Below are positions 22,523 to 34,334 of a stretch of 64,000 nucleotides of DNA, in pieces. Positions within the stretch are counted from its first letter, which is position 1. Each line of letters starts with the position of its first letter. The notes below the pieces were generated by a model. It had not been told where the DNA came from. It made no database searches and saw nothing but the letters and a program-made list of their open reading frames with translations. The position numbers and the translations under genes were made by a program. This DNA comes from Bolinopsis microptera (lineage: Eukaryota > Ctenophora > Tentaculata > Lobata > Bolinopsidae), in NCBI RefSeq assembly GCF_026151205.1, contig NC_087072.1:21852103-21916102 (forward strand). Reading direction: 5' to 3'.

Positions 22523-25500
22523 TCACTGTATCACACAACCACTGTCGTTGTCGATGTTTTTAGTGTTTCCTCCGATATCTGTCTCTTTGGCTGGCGGTAA
22601 GTCGTCTTTATCTGATCCAGACTGAGGACGAATAGCGAGTGTTAGTTTTGAGGAGCGATTTAGACAGAATGAACCGCAAAGTTAAGGCATAGAAGAAGAG
22701 ACGTCTGAGGATCAAATTATTGAGATACAATTTGTTGTGATCATGAGAGAAAAATTTAAAATAAACAGACTTTGTCACAATTAGTCTAGTCATGCACCAT
22801 ATATTGTCACATGACTACAATGTTTGTGGCAAAATCTATTTATGTCAAATTTCATGACCACTCTAAATTTGAGCTTATTTTGTGGCCAGTGTAATCAAGT
22901 AAGCCAACCGCGCTACAATTATTGTTACGTGCGCGCGAAAAAGAAGATGTTTTATATTTACAAATATGGTTCGGATTTCGCGTCAAAAAAACAAACGTAA
23001 ACATGATTCGAAAGCACGCACTGTCGCTATCTAAAGAAGAAGTAAACAAGGAGGCGTGAAGCGACTTCTCTTTGCTCCAGGCATTTTGGGCTTGAAAAAT
23101 TTCTTTTTTGTAGGTTTCATTCCAAATTCGTCGAGTTTCGGTTCTGTGTCAAATACCAAGTCAGTCAGTCTGCCTTTCTGTAGAAATATCTGTCATAATT
23201 GTCTGTCTGTATGTATGTCTGTATGTCTGTCACAACCACAATTTAGTCTACAATGCCACGCAAAAGACGTTCTAAAATATTTCTTAGACAAAGTGTAAAT
23301 CATACTTACAATCTTAGGAGGAGCAGTTTCTTGAACAGTGAAATCTTTGTAAGCCTCTTCAGTGTAGATTGCATGTACAGCAGGCATTTCGAAAGGAATG
23401 GGGGCCGCTAAACCGAATGTTGCTTTTAATTCAAGTTCTGGCAACTCCTCTGGAATTTTCTGGTAGTATCTGAAATAAAAAAGGTTCACTGTAACCACAT
23501 TGATGATTGAAGACATTTAAAATCAAATATTATCACACATGACTGCTAAAAATAAGATAAAACGGGTTCAATTCCAAGCAATAAAATTAATAACTCACAT
23601 GAAGCCATTTTCCCGTTCACTTTTCTGTAGTCTGAGATCTATGCAGGGGCCTAGTTTCTGAAAGAAAGGATGTCTGGCTGGCCGGACTTCTCCAACTGAG
23701 TTACCCGGAGCGTGTTCGTACTGTTTGCAAAGTCCCTGAGCTTCCTTGTATACTGCAATAGAATAGTGAGTTCTGTCTTAATTGGTTTGCACAAATGTTC
23801 CAGTCCTGCAAATAATTACTTGAAATTGTGTCGAATACTGGACAGACAGACACCTTACTTCACAGCGTTCGAAAGATTGAAACTTACAGTTCTGAGCCTC
23901 TTTGAGAGTTTTGATGGATTCACCACATTTGTCGAGAGTTAGAAGATGTTCACCCTGGAAGGAGCGTGCGTACGCAGCGTAGAACTTGATCTTTACTTGG
24001 AGATATCTACGCCACTTGGTCACAAACTCAACGTCGCATTCACGCAGGGCTATATCAGCATCACTAAACAACTTACTGAAAGGAGTACATATTGAACGAA
24101 TTATTAGATGAAAAAATATACAAGTTTCTATTAAAAATACAATCCAATCATTATAATCATTCTCAGCTGAAAGCAAATAATAAAACAGTTTTCCCACCTA
24201 GTTTCATGCGCTAAAGCAGATATAAGGTCAGGCTTGTGCTTCAGCTCGATAGCACGTGCAACTGTCACCTCCTGCGCTTCAGCCGTGCACTCCAGTTTGT
24301 ACGCGGTCAGTATTGGAACAGTACAATCGTGCCAGTCCTCAACCTTAGTGCTGTCTAGATGAGGCGACACTTTGTCCTGAGGAGTCAGAATTTAATCTCA
24401 TGGCTGCGATACTAGGGAGAATATTACTTTCATAATGAAGGAAAAATTTGGTCTCAATCTTATCAGATTTTAAAGAAAATTTAAAGTTTTGACACTAATT
24501 AGCTTATAAACCAAAGCTTTCACGCATTATAATATTCAGTGCATGATATTTTGCAGAATGTAAGACGTACCAAGACATATTCAAAAATCCCTGCAGCAGT
24601 TCTCAAACATGTGTGAACTTCTTTCGCCTCGGCCTCTGCGTAACTGAGATAGAAGTTTGGTTAGATCAGAAATATAACAAGTCAGTAGCAGACAGTTCTA
24701 AACGGAGAATATTTAATAAACAAAGTCACATACGGCAAGTAGCTTTTATTCAGGGAACGAATTTTGGTATTTCTCCCGTTTTATTTCGGCAGTTACAATA
24801 AAAATATGTTTTTAAAATTTTGAAAAACAAAAGTAGTAGATTTAGTACATGTAAAAAGTGAGCATCATCTCTGTGTAAAAACAAGAAAAGTCATCAAAAG
24901 TTAAAAAATAATAATTTGAAGACAAAAAAAAACATAGGTCAAAACAAAAAGTAAGACAATGGTTACACTATTTTACTCGAATTTATTTTCTCATCAATAA
25001 CTATGAGGTTCTATTGTCTTAACGATACACACGCAATTAATGTGGCAAATTGTCAGCGCAGTTGAGCCTTAAAATCTCAATTATAGTATCCAGCCTCCTC
25101 TCAACAAACTTCAATCTGTGCAGTCAGATCAGTTCCAGGCTCAGGAAACTTGTCAGCTCTCAGAGAAACATACAGAGCGTAGTTGCCGTACACTGGTCCC
25201 GCTGAGAAGTAGCTTGTGTGACCGAAATCAGTGCCCTGGATAATGGGTTTAGAGCAGGACGAGTAGGGACACTTCTGGATGTTGGAAACTTCAAACCTGT
25301 AGTTGCTATCTCTAGAAGATGCACAAGCGGAGGTGCAGCTCATGTGGTTTCCTAGACCGTGGTATGTCAGCAGATCTTCTCGCGTGAAACCTCCGGTTAA
25401 CATGATCCTACTGGCTCAATAGTTTCCCCACCAGTTCAAGGCAAGATCGTCGTCTACTGAAAATATCGGGTCATCGTCCAGATTGAGAGCGTTCTTGTGC

Positions 25501-28240
25501 ATGGAAACTTGAATTGGACCTCCTTGGGAAGCTATCACTTTACCAGGGTTCATGTCTGCAAACCTCTCCTTCATGCTCAACCCCCAGTGCGTGAACTTGA
25601 ACACTTTGACAGCGTCCACCACCCCGTGCTGGTGTCTCACTATGGCCAGGTAATCTACAGGCTCCTTTCCAAACCAGCCTATCTAAATAGTCCATAGACA
25701 GGGCATTTTTGTCAGAGCCAATAGAGCCCCCGGAGGGCCACCCTGTAAGATAGTCCATCTGATGACCATCAGCAGGATTCAGGTTCATACCCAGATGCCA
25801 GATCAGATCACACCCTGACTCATTCCTCCTGGTACCCTCATTTTGCTCTTCTATTTGCTCGTTTAGAGTGTTCACTGCCAGTTCCAACCTGAACAGCTCC
25901 CCTGGTAACTCCGACAATTTCTTTCTAAACTCCTTCATTCCGTTGTTCAGTTCAGTTTCACCGGTCAGACCCACAACACCCGCCTCAATGTCCAGAAACT
26001 TTTCGATCAGACCGAATAGTTCCTCGTGGAACGTGGTCATTTCCTCCACCAGAACGCTTGACGAGTTGGGGAATATGGCATGACAGTTGGCAGGGTCAAT
26101 GTGCAACACGAAGAGGAGCAGAACGGGTATTCTACTGATTTATCCATGTGTGTGAAATTATCACAGTTAGCAGTGTATGTGGACGTATGAAAACATAAAT
26201 GATAAAAGCGCAGTAGCGATGGCTTTTCAATATTAGTATTAAAAAAAGCTTATCAAGAAAGAAATAGTGAATGAAATGCTTTTATTCATGCCTTGCCGAA
26301 ATTCTGAACCCCCAATTACCAGTTTGAACATTTTTCATTTTCCCTCCAAAAAGAACAATATTATATGCACTTTACAACCTATTATATTATCATTATTAAT
26401 TACATTAATGAGGTATTCAGTTAAAACGTTGCCCGAATTCTTTTTCAGAGTCGCCTTAAAAGTTTCAATAATAAAAAGAGCAGCAACATTCAGTTTATGT
26501 AAGAGAACTGAGAAATAAACGTAGCGATGTCATTAGAGACTAGAGCCATTAAATGTAAACCAAACCACTTGGTACTGACAACCCTTGATCCGAGATTTAA
26601 AAGGGCACTGACCGGCGGTTCCAATAGAAGACATACTACAAATAAGCGCACGTGAAAGTCTGATTCAAATTCCTGCAGGCTTAGTTCATTCTATCGTGAA
26701 AATTGGAGATGGGCCGGCTGGCTCAATCAAAATAGCATTCAAGACCATTCAAAACTAATCACTTGGAATGCTCGAAATATCAAGAACTTAAATCTAAACA
26801 GCTTAAAATAAGGGTAAAGAATCCGTGGGAGGTTCCGTAGTAATTGGACTGTAAGTTTCACGGTTTTTACAATAATTTACGACCATATTAAAATGTTAGT
26901 TATTTGGACTTGAAGAAATGCTCGAATCAGGAAGGCAGAAGTAGCTACTTTCTGGTTGCAGGGAGCCCTACTGCAGACAGGGGAAGTTACAGTGAATAGC
27001 TTGTTAGAGGAGGTAGTTTACAGGTTTTATAGGGAGATAAGCAGGGTACCTAGACAGTTATTGAGCGAGATATTGATATTATCTCTATCACGATACTGAT
27101 CACGAATTGTGGCAGGAACGAGTAATTCTTCTCTTATTCATATCGTTACGGCCAGTTAGCTCAGTTGTTTAATTCGCCATTCAACTATTATCTCAGAGGT
27201 TACATGTTCAATTCCCGTCGTGGGCAATTCTCAAAAACCAAAAAAGAAACACCTAGGTGTAGCCTAGCATAACCTAGCATAACCTAGCAAACCCACTTCA
27301 TTCAGATAGTGCATGCTATTAGTTACATAATTATGCTATTTAGGTATTTTTAGCAATATTTAGTATTTTGAACGAACTTGTTGGAGCTGGCGACCTTAGC
27401 AGCACGTTTCATGTACCATATCCCAATGTTAACGCACACGTTAGCTATTTCAAAAACTGCGTCATTTTGTACCCTGAAATATAACTTGTATAATTGCGAA
27501 GAAAACTGAGCTGCAGTAAAAGCTTTTTATAATTAATACAGTATACTATTACTACTATACTGGAACCTTTAAAAGTTTAAAGATGCGAATTGCTCTTACC
27601 AATGAAGTAAATCTGAAGTCAAGCGGTTAAAAAAACTCACTCAGGATTTCTGCCTCCCAAAGACTGAGTCCACCGGAACTTGAGGAGATGTTGTAAAGGG
27701 CTGGCTGCGTCAGTAACTGACTGAGCAAAGCCCCGTACCAGAGGCAAATACTCCTCAATAACGGGGGTAGAGCGGGGGTCGGACAGCAGGTCCCCCATCT
27801 TGGAGACCAGCTGTGCTCGCTTCTGTTTCAACTCACTGTATAACATGTTATTAGAGGCTGTTGTTAGAGCCCGGGGTTTATTATTAGTTTACTGGTTTAT
27901 TATATTATAACATAACTTTAATAGTTTATATTACTAGTTTACTGGTTTATTATATTAATATAACATAACATTTATAGTTTATATTACTAGGTTATTAATG
28001 TTATCTCACCACTAATTGATAACGATAAAGAAAGTTACGATAAAAACTACAAATTACTAACGCACATAATGCAGTAAGTTGCGTTATAACTTATAATTGA
28101 TCTTCGTAGATTAAAATAAATAATTTAGATACTAACTTGACTATCTGATTAGCTTTCTGGGATGTGAGAACTGGAGTGAGATGTTTGGTATCCAGTGGTC
28201 CTGTAGCCTTCAAACAGTTCCGATGAAACCAATGTGACAT
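22523..28240 (-). CDS. BROX: BROX, Bro1-domain protein with C-terminal CaaX box
   Basis: Nine minus-strand exons join in phase: 28137-28240, 27641-27835, 27378-27473, 24571-24643, 24198-24376, 23888-24075, 23599-23752, 23310-23469 and 22523-22621, giving 415 residues against about 411 in vertebrate BROX. It starts MSHWFHRNCLKATGPLD. Diagnostic stretches include LLKFRWTQSLGG, DAVFEIANVCVNIGIWYMK, CTAEAQEVTVARAIELKHKP, TKWRRYLQVKIKFY, LLTLDKCGESIKTLKEAQ, RENGFIYYQKIPEELPELEL and FGLAAPIPFEMP. The end is DNDSGCVIQ, a CaaX prenylation motif, as in vertebrate BROX. The family binds ESCRT-III CHMP4 at membranes, including the nuclear envelope. The third intron (24644-27377) carries a broken gene and a SINE. 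Confidence 0.93.
25101..26127 (-). pseudogene. Broken intronless copy of a secreted-protein gene inside a BROX intron
   Basis: A nearly continuous minus-strand reading of about 340 residues starts with a hydrophobic leader (VLLLFVLHIDPANCHAIFPN). A coiled region follows (FRLELAVNTLNEQIEEQNEG), then ESGCDLIWHLGMNLNPADG, GWFGKEPVDYLAIVRHQHG, VFKFTHWGLSMKERFAD and a cysteine-rich tail (MSCTSACASS ... CPYSSCSKP). Three lesions are visible: no in-frame ATG (an ATA stands where a start would suit), a one-base frame change near 25680-25690, and an in-frame TGA at about 25413-25415. The fold resembles secreted fibrinogen-like or coral skeletal-organic-matrix-type proteins; that name is a guess. Lack of introns in an intron-rich genome suggests a retrocopy, but sequencing errors could explain some breaks. 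Confidence 0.6.
27149..27300 (+). repeat. tRNA-like SINE with ATAACCTAGC tail
   Basis: GGCCAGTTAGCTCAGTTG has a good A box and CATGTTCAATTCCCGTCG a B box, about 50 bases apart as in a tRNA. The arms do not pair into a full cloverleaf, so it is a tRNA-derived SINE or tRNA pseudogene rather than a working tRNA. It is followed by a short tandem tail (ATAACCTAGC repeated). It lies in a BROX intron. Confidence 0.6.
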
Positions 28241-28764
28241 CACCTGCTACTATTCATCTCATGTCAGCTAACATATTATATTATGACAGCTTGTTTACAC
28301 AGCAATTTAGTTAATACAATCATTTAAACAGCTAAATATCGTAACGTGTAAGTATATTCTATGTTATACAAATGTTGAAAGCAGGCTTTGAGGATCATTC
28401 AATGAAGACTTAATTTCTCTTTATCACACAGCTGAAGAGAATAATCATTCATAAAGCTACGAGAAACAATTGAACTTGCTGTAATCATCTTACAAATATG
28501 ATGAAAGTGTTCGTTATATAATTCAAAATTCACATAATAACCCTTATCATATCATTATGAATTGATTCAAATATAATAACTCTTGAAAGTTGTAATAAAA
28601 CTTGTAAACTATTAAAGTCAAAGATATTATCATGATCCGAAAGAGGTCACAATAACACCACACATTTTACCACATCAACAATATCGGAGAGCAAGATGGC
28701 TATTACTCTATTATGATGCATGATGGCTATATCTAGATATAAAGCTTATTCTGAAGCCCGTATA

Positions 28765-29733
28765 TCACAGAGGAAATGTTGGATTCTGAACCTTGACTGA
28801 AGTACTGACAGGGTGCTGATTGTTTGATTGTCTTGCTGTACCAGGGGTATTAGGGATATTGTCTACATGGTTGTTGTTATCGATAGCTAATGCCTCCATA
28901 GCCTTCTTCTTCTGAATCTCATTCATCCTCCTCTTCTTCTTCTCAACTCGTTGCCTAACTGATCTCAGTGTCACTTTCTCCGTGATCAGATCTGGATACA
29001 AAATATGGGAATTCCTCCGTTTTCTGTACGAACACAACATGTCTTGCAGGGATATGTCCGGGGTTAATAACTCCTTGTGACGATTCAATCTGTCCTCAAA
29101 CGAGTCGTCCTCGTCAGAAGAATTAGAATAATCCTGAGTGCTAATCTTCACAGACAGCCAGATCTTCTCGTATTCTAACTGAGCAGCAGCTTGTAGCCGC
29201 ATCTCACGCTCCGTGAACGAGGCACAGTCGTTTGTGAGGGAGGATCCCACGAAAGATACTTGTGTGTGCATTGCGTCATGGAGCGCTGTTTTACGAGACA
29301 TCAGGATTTCAGTCAGCAGATCCTTGTAGTACTTCTGCCTCATTAGCTTGTACTTAGTATAAGATGCCTGCTGTTCAATCGACAGGAGCTCCGCAATACG
29401 AGGGTTAAAATGTCCCCGCTGCAGTTTCTTATGGAACAGATAAACAGGATTACCAAACTTGAAGTTCTTGCCACTAAGGAGGAGCTGTACAGTTTCCTCC
29501 TGGAGATGGTAACTGTCCTGAGGTCGGGGGAAGTGGGGTAAGTACTGACGGAGGTGGTCCCTCTCCTCGTCATCCAGCAGGAGCGCCCACGTTGTGTAGT
29601 TTAGCACTGACGCTAGCACTGACTTCTCTGAGTATAGGAGTAGGGGGAGGTTAATGGCACAGTCCCGGTATATTGCTATCTCTTCCACCGTGTCGTTCAT
29701 CTCTTCCGTGGGTTCGTCAGATGAGTCGACCAT
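28765..29733 (-). CDS. NFRKB-like DEUBAD protein, compact form
   Basis: A single 322-residue frame. Residues about 20-150 match the N-terminal DEUBAD region of NFRKB: YRDCAINLPLLLYSEK, WALLLDDEERDHLRQYLPHF, LLLSGKNFKFGNPVYLFHKK, RGHFNPRIAELL and KYYKDLLTEILMSRK. Then come a Ser/Asp/Glu stretch (SNSSDEDDSFEDRL), a HKELLTPDISLQDMLCSYRK box and a basic coil (VEKKKRRMNEIQKKKAM). NFRKB is a metazoan INO80 subunit whose DEUBAD domain holds the deubiquitinase UCH37 inactive. The vertebrate protein is about 1300 residues with a winged-helix domain. Here the frame stops after the basic region, and the next gene on this strand (BROX) begins 525 bases later. Either the gene is truncated or compact, or it splices to exons I cannot see. 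Confidence 0.78.
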   Translation of the reverse strand: MVDSSDEPTEEMNDTVEEIAIYRDCAINLPLLLYSEKSVLASVLNYTTWALLLDDEERDHLRQYLPHFPRPQDSYHLQEETVQLLLSGKNFKFGNPVYLFHKKLQRGHFNPRIAELLSIEQQASYTKYKLMRQKYYKDLLTEILMSRKTALHDAMHTQVSFVGSSLTNDCASFTEREMRLQAAAQLEYEKIWLSVKISTQDYSNSSDEDDSFEDRLNRHKELLTPDISLQDMLCSYRKRRNSHILYPDLITEKVTLRSVRQRVEKKKRRMNEIQKKKAMEALAIDNNNHVDNIPNTPGTARQSNNQHPVSTSVKVQNPTFPL

Positions 29734-30181
29734 TTAAATCTGAGGTGTCTTTGTGAGTTTTGAGAGTCATTAATGCAAGAATATAAACTTTGTAGATAGT
29801 ACTTATTAATGCAAATGCTGACAATTTAAATATTCCTTAGGACCTTCTTTCGCAAAAGTACTTCATTGTCAACATTTTCAGTTTAAAAGGCTTCATAGTT
29901 CATTCAAAATTCTGCTCCGTAATAAATTTTCCAAATAGTGTCTAGTTTGTGCCTGACAAGTTTCATGACGATCCCATAAAAGCTTTGGGAAATTAGAAGA
30001 TCGGAGCTTCAATTGTTACAATGGTGAAAAAAACAACATCCACAGATAGAAACAAATATTAAACCATCCATATAGAAGAAATAATCTGTCGACTCAAAAT
30101 GCGGATATTCAATAATTTAACATACAATTTCCTTATAAAAACAAAACGCCAAAAATATTAAAATTTTGAATCTATCAAAAA

Positions 30182-33157
30182 TCAAAGTCTGTCTCTAGGA
30201 GTGAGTCTGTACTGCAAGAGATTTGTGTAAAGGTAAAAGTCAAAGTTAACGATGTCAGACAGATTCCCCAGAAAGTCCATGTGATCATCCTTCTCGTTAA
30301 CTAACATCAGAACGGAGGTACCTTGGCGACCTGCAGAGTGCGGGGTGTTAGCAGAGGGTGTTAGCAGAGGGTGTTAGCATGGTCCGGTGAGTTGGCAACT
30401 ATTCGACAGATTAGTAAATTTAGTGCAAGTATTTGCAGTTCTTATATTACAATCAATGGAGGCCATTACAATTTTCGCAACACTGATGCACGACACTACA
30501 ATTTGATTGTAAAGACGATACACATTAAAACAATGGATTAGTGTAAAGTGGTAAAGTGGAGAAGTGGTAAAGTGGAGAAGTGGTAAAGTGGTAAAGTGAA
30601 GAAGTGGTAAAGTGGTGAAGTGGTAAACTACCTGCTCTACCAGTTCTACCAGAGCGGTGAATATACTTCTTATTATCCAGGTCAGGTTTAATGTGAACCA
30701 CCAGACTACACTCAGGAACATCCACACCACGTGACGCCAGGTCAGTTGCTACCAGGATCTCAAACTTATTCTCGTAAAACTCCGACATAACCCGTACTCT
30801 GCTGTTTTCTGGTACCTGTTTATAGAAAGTGGGTGATTTGTGTCAAGGAATTGTCAGCCAAGTCAATTATACGGAGATTTCAGATACCTAAAGAGGTATA
30901 AATAATATAATCAACCTAAAGCAATTTCGCTTTCGGTTCATTATCCAGATTTAAGAGTGTATGATTTAAATTTTAACAATAATAGCTCATACACCTCCCC
31001 TTATAACTGATATAAATTAGAAATGTTTGTAAAACTGCAGTGTTGCTGCAGCACATCATAGTGGCTGACTTACATCAGAGTTGATGTATTTGACGGAGTA
31101 ACCAAAGCTCCTCACCAACTCAGTTACTCTAGAGCAATCGTCCTTGTGTTTGACGAACAGCATACTACAGGACCCATGTTCGTTCTTCAGGACCCACTTC
31201 AGGCACCTCTTAAACACTCCTACATCGTATAGAACTGCTTTGTGTTTTATGTGTTCTGGTAGTGACACCGACTGTGGGCGAATGAGAAGATAAAACTTAT
31301 ACATTTTATATTATCATTATTATAATATCGTATAATTATATTTCTTAACCTCGCCTAATATCTTAAGAGGATGGAACACAGGATATAGACGAGTTGAAAT
31401 ATATAGTGTAATGTATAGTAAGATAAAAGATATCGTTTACTTCTATTAAAGTATTAAGCAGTTTTAAATTCTCCCTTACCGCTGCTCCCAAGTCTATGTA
31501 CTCATGATACTTCATATATCTATCAATAACAAACTGGACATTAGAAGGCACGGTTGCCGTGGTAACAATCATCTGTTTGCTGGGGTTGGAGTTGTCTAGG
31601 ATCCACCGCATGTGTTGGTAGAACAAGTCGTGAAGTAGCTCGTCTGCTTCGTCTAGTACCAGAAACTTCAGGGACTTTGGTCTGGGAAACAGAGGACAAG
31701 GTTAGTAATCAAGCAGCACCTACATTCCTACAAGTTAATAAATTAAAATAGAGATGATTGTGGCTGGTAAATATTAGTTTGGGTGTGCCCATGCTTTTAA
31801 CTTTCCAGTTAGTTATGTTAGTATTCAGAATTATGTTCATACCTAATAATGTTATTGGAGATAAGTTGCATAGTTCTGCCTGGAGTAGCCACGATGATAT
31901 CCTTGCTCTCCAGCCTTGCCTGTCTGGCTTGCTTCTTAACTTTCACCAGTCCCGCTGTCATCAGACTCACTCTTTCTGGTCCTATAAACTCCTCCAGCAC
32001 ACTGAAACGTCAGATTGAGTACTTCAGTAACCATGGTAACAGAGTACAGAGTAGAGTACTATTTTAGTAGAGTACTATTTTAGTAGAGTACTATTTTAGT
32101 AGAGTACTATTTTAGTAGAGTACTATTTTAGATACACGATACACTTTCAGGTCTGATCATGTATCTTTGTAACGAGAGTCTAAAGACTAACATAACGATT
32201 GATACCTTGACAATAATAAGTACATGGTAAATGTTCCAACCTGGCGATCTGGCGGCAGAGTTCCCTAGTAGGTGCCACAATGACAGCTTGAGGAGCCCTC
32301 CCTCTTTCTTCTCCTATCCTCTGCGCTCCCACTTTGTTAAGGAGTGGTATGATAAACGCCAGTGTCTTCCCACTACCAGTTACTGACTTTATGACCGCAT
32401 CTCTTGAGAAGAAATCTCTGTTAGAGCCATGTCTCTTAAATTAATTAAGTGCCAATATAAAAGTTCAATGTTGGCTTGAGATCAAAGATCTATCAAGATT
32501 CAAGAACTAGATAAACTATAACTGTGATGTTGACGGAGTGTAAACTTCGTATTATATAAACTAAAACTTGGTTAGCACATACTTGCCTCGCAGTGTAGCC
32601 TCCAATGTTCGATGTTGGACTGGTAAGGGTTTCTCGTACCCCAGCTCTTTCAATCGCTCCCTCAGCTCTGGTTGGAGCGACTTGAAATCAGCAAAGTTAA
32701 CTTTTTCCTTGTGTTCACGTTTATTTTCTGACAAAATTAGCGTTTAAGTAAGTGCACGGTTAATAAAAATATCTAAATATCCGTAAATTACAAGATATAG
32801 CGCTGATAAAGATAATAATTTGATACCCAATATACACTCTGAGTGTACTACGATGAACTGTCACAGTATCACACTGAACGTGATATTTGATTATAAAGGT
32901 ATGAACATTGAACAATCGCAATAATTACCGCCAAAAATGTCCTTCAACTCGTCATTGTAAGAAGGCTGATATATCTTAATATTGAGATCTGAAGCCGGAG
33001 TGATGTGTCTGTTGGATACTGCCTCAGAGTGGGGGAGTGAGGAAGTGAGACCGGTCACGTGACCACCTGTCACGTGACCATCAGTAAGATGTCGACCACA
33101 GCAGTATATGGCTTGGTAGTGGGCTTGGAGCCGGAATATAGTCCTCACATGCTGCAT
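30182..33157 (-). CDS. DEAD-box RNA helicase, possibly mitochondrial
   Basis: Eight minus-strand exons join in phase: 32929-33157, 32587-32727, 32241-32400, 31843-32001, 31480-31681, 31074-31271, 30632-30815 and 30182-30330, giving about 473 residues. Motifs in order: Q motif ([15 protein letters not shown] ... PLPVQHRTL), motif I SVTGSGKT, Ia APTREL, Ib TPGR, II DEAD, III TTAT in place of [28 protein letters not shown] and [12 protein letters not shown]. It should unwind RNA with ATP. The 75-residue N-terminus is Arg/His/Ser-rich and acid-poor, which could be a mitochondrial targeting region (DDX28-type); this is a guess. The intron after exon 2 starts GCAAGT, a GC-AG intron. Minisatellites lie in the introns after exons 3 and 7. 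Confidence 0.88.
30541..30625. repeat. GTGGTAAAGTGGAGAA minisatellite
   Basis: Tandem, slightly variable units of AGTGGTAAAGTG(G)AGA end within about 10 bases of the splice donor of helicase exon 7 (30632 boundary). Purine-rich on the plus strand, so pyrimidine-rich in the transcript. Confidence 0.85.
32046..32131. repeat. TAGAGTACTATTTTAG minisatellite
   Basis: About five perfect units of roughly 17 bases (AGTAGAGTACTATTTT) lie in the helicase intron between exons 3 and 4. Confidence 0.9.
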
Positions 33158-33326
33158 CCTAGGCTGTAGTACAGCGTAGTTATGCTAATAGACCAGGTTA
33201 CTGGTTACAAGAAATTAGGAAATAGTACGAATCATCGGCGTGAAAATCTTCAAAAGCATTGTTGTGTATTAATTTGGTTAAATATTGAATATGGCGTGGA
33301 GGCACACTCTCGAGGAACGTTTTGAC

Positions 33327-33424
33327 ATTGTTGAAATTTCATATTCTCTCGAATTTTCTGTATACCAATGACACTGCGACTGAAGGAACTAATAAAATTC
33401 GAGAGAATATGAAATCAACAACGC
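33327..33424. repeat. Perfect-stem hairpin / short palindromic repeat
   Basis: TTTCATATTCTCTCGAATTT at the left and AAATTCGAGAGAATATGAAA at the right form a stem of about 25-28 bp around a loop of about 37 bases; TTGTTGA/TCAACAA extends the stem with one gap. It lies about 170 bases upstream of the helicase start, between it and NDUFA7. It could be a tiny foldback transposon or a hairpin RNA source. No target duplication is clear. Confidence 0.7.
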
Positions 33425-33767
33425 ATTAATTTGGCAAATCTGCAAATCTGTAATAACAGTGGCCTGGAAATCTCAGTTTAAATTGGAGTCAGAGTAATAA
33501 ACAATATAATAATGTAAGCCTAAAAGTAATAACTTATTATTTAATCAACGTACAAACGGCGTTTATAACAGCAATATAATTATCATCGCCTTACAATACT
33601 ACATGTCACAGTACACTGTAATGATCACTGTGTTTCATAGCCTAATGGATTATGCCTTTATACAATGCCCATGTTATCACAAATTTACACGACCATCCAA
33701 ATATTTCACCGCAGCTCAAAACATCCAATGAAAATAGTCTCCAAGAGAAATGGTAGGTTTAAGAGTT

Positions 33768-34334
33768 CTAGTAGGATACAGTAGGGTTCTCTCTAACGTC
33801 CCCTAATCTGTCCTGTAGAGACAGCTCGTGAGGGTAGGGTTTCTCCCCGGGGTTGTATATGTTACCGGGGGTAGGTGCCACGTACGCAACTTTACCCGCG
33901 CTGAAATCATTTCTGTGTTAGAGATTTTAAATCATTGTGAAGTTAGTGTAATGCCAGATTTCTAGACGCAGAATTATCTGCCGTCTGGCGTACAAAAATC
34001 ATGTGTCCTAATATATTTGTCATATAACCATCAGTTATAATTTATATTATCAGAGAAAAATATAAATTTTAACAAAAACCCACCTCTCCTCAGCCCCAGC
34101 CTCTATCTGTTTATTAAGCAAACTAACAGGAGGTCCCATCTTCCTCCTGGTGTCCCTATCATAGTAGTAGTTAGCTGACACAGCAGAGTTCTCCGTGGGA
34201 GGAAACACTGGTTGAGGGGTGGAGCGGGGGGCCTGGTTCTTGGGTGCTCTCATGTGATCTCGGTACGGCTTCTTTGTCAGAAACTCTATCAGCTTGTGTC
34301 TGAACCGTCCACCTGGTATTAGGCCGCCACTCAT
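33768..34334 (-). CDS. NDUFA7: NDUFA7, mitochondrial complex I accessory subunit
   Basis: Two minus-strand exons, 34084-34334 and 33768-33900, join in phase to 127 residues (vertebrate form 113). The diagnostic core is SANYYYDRDTRRKMGPPVSL, the family's NYY-x-RD-x-RR-x-PP signature. The N-terminus (MSGGLIPGGRFRHKLIEFLT) and the C-terminal YVAPTPGNIYNPG are family-like. The protein (B14.5a) is a peripheral matrix-side subunit of NADH:ubiquinone oxidoreductase. No separate targeting peptide is evident, as in other members. Confidence 0.9.

Noticed and set aside
26955-27105. Plus-strand open stretch GALLQTGEVTVNSLLEEVVY after a CAG.
   Set aside because: About 50 residues with no recognisable domain and no downstream donor in frame; lies antisense in a BROX intron and could be old transposon debris or chance.
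27149-27225. Functional tRNA gene.
   Set aside because: A and B boxes are good, but acceptor and anticodon stems do not pair and a repetitive tail follows, so a SINE or pseudogene is more likely.
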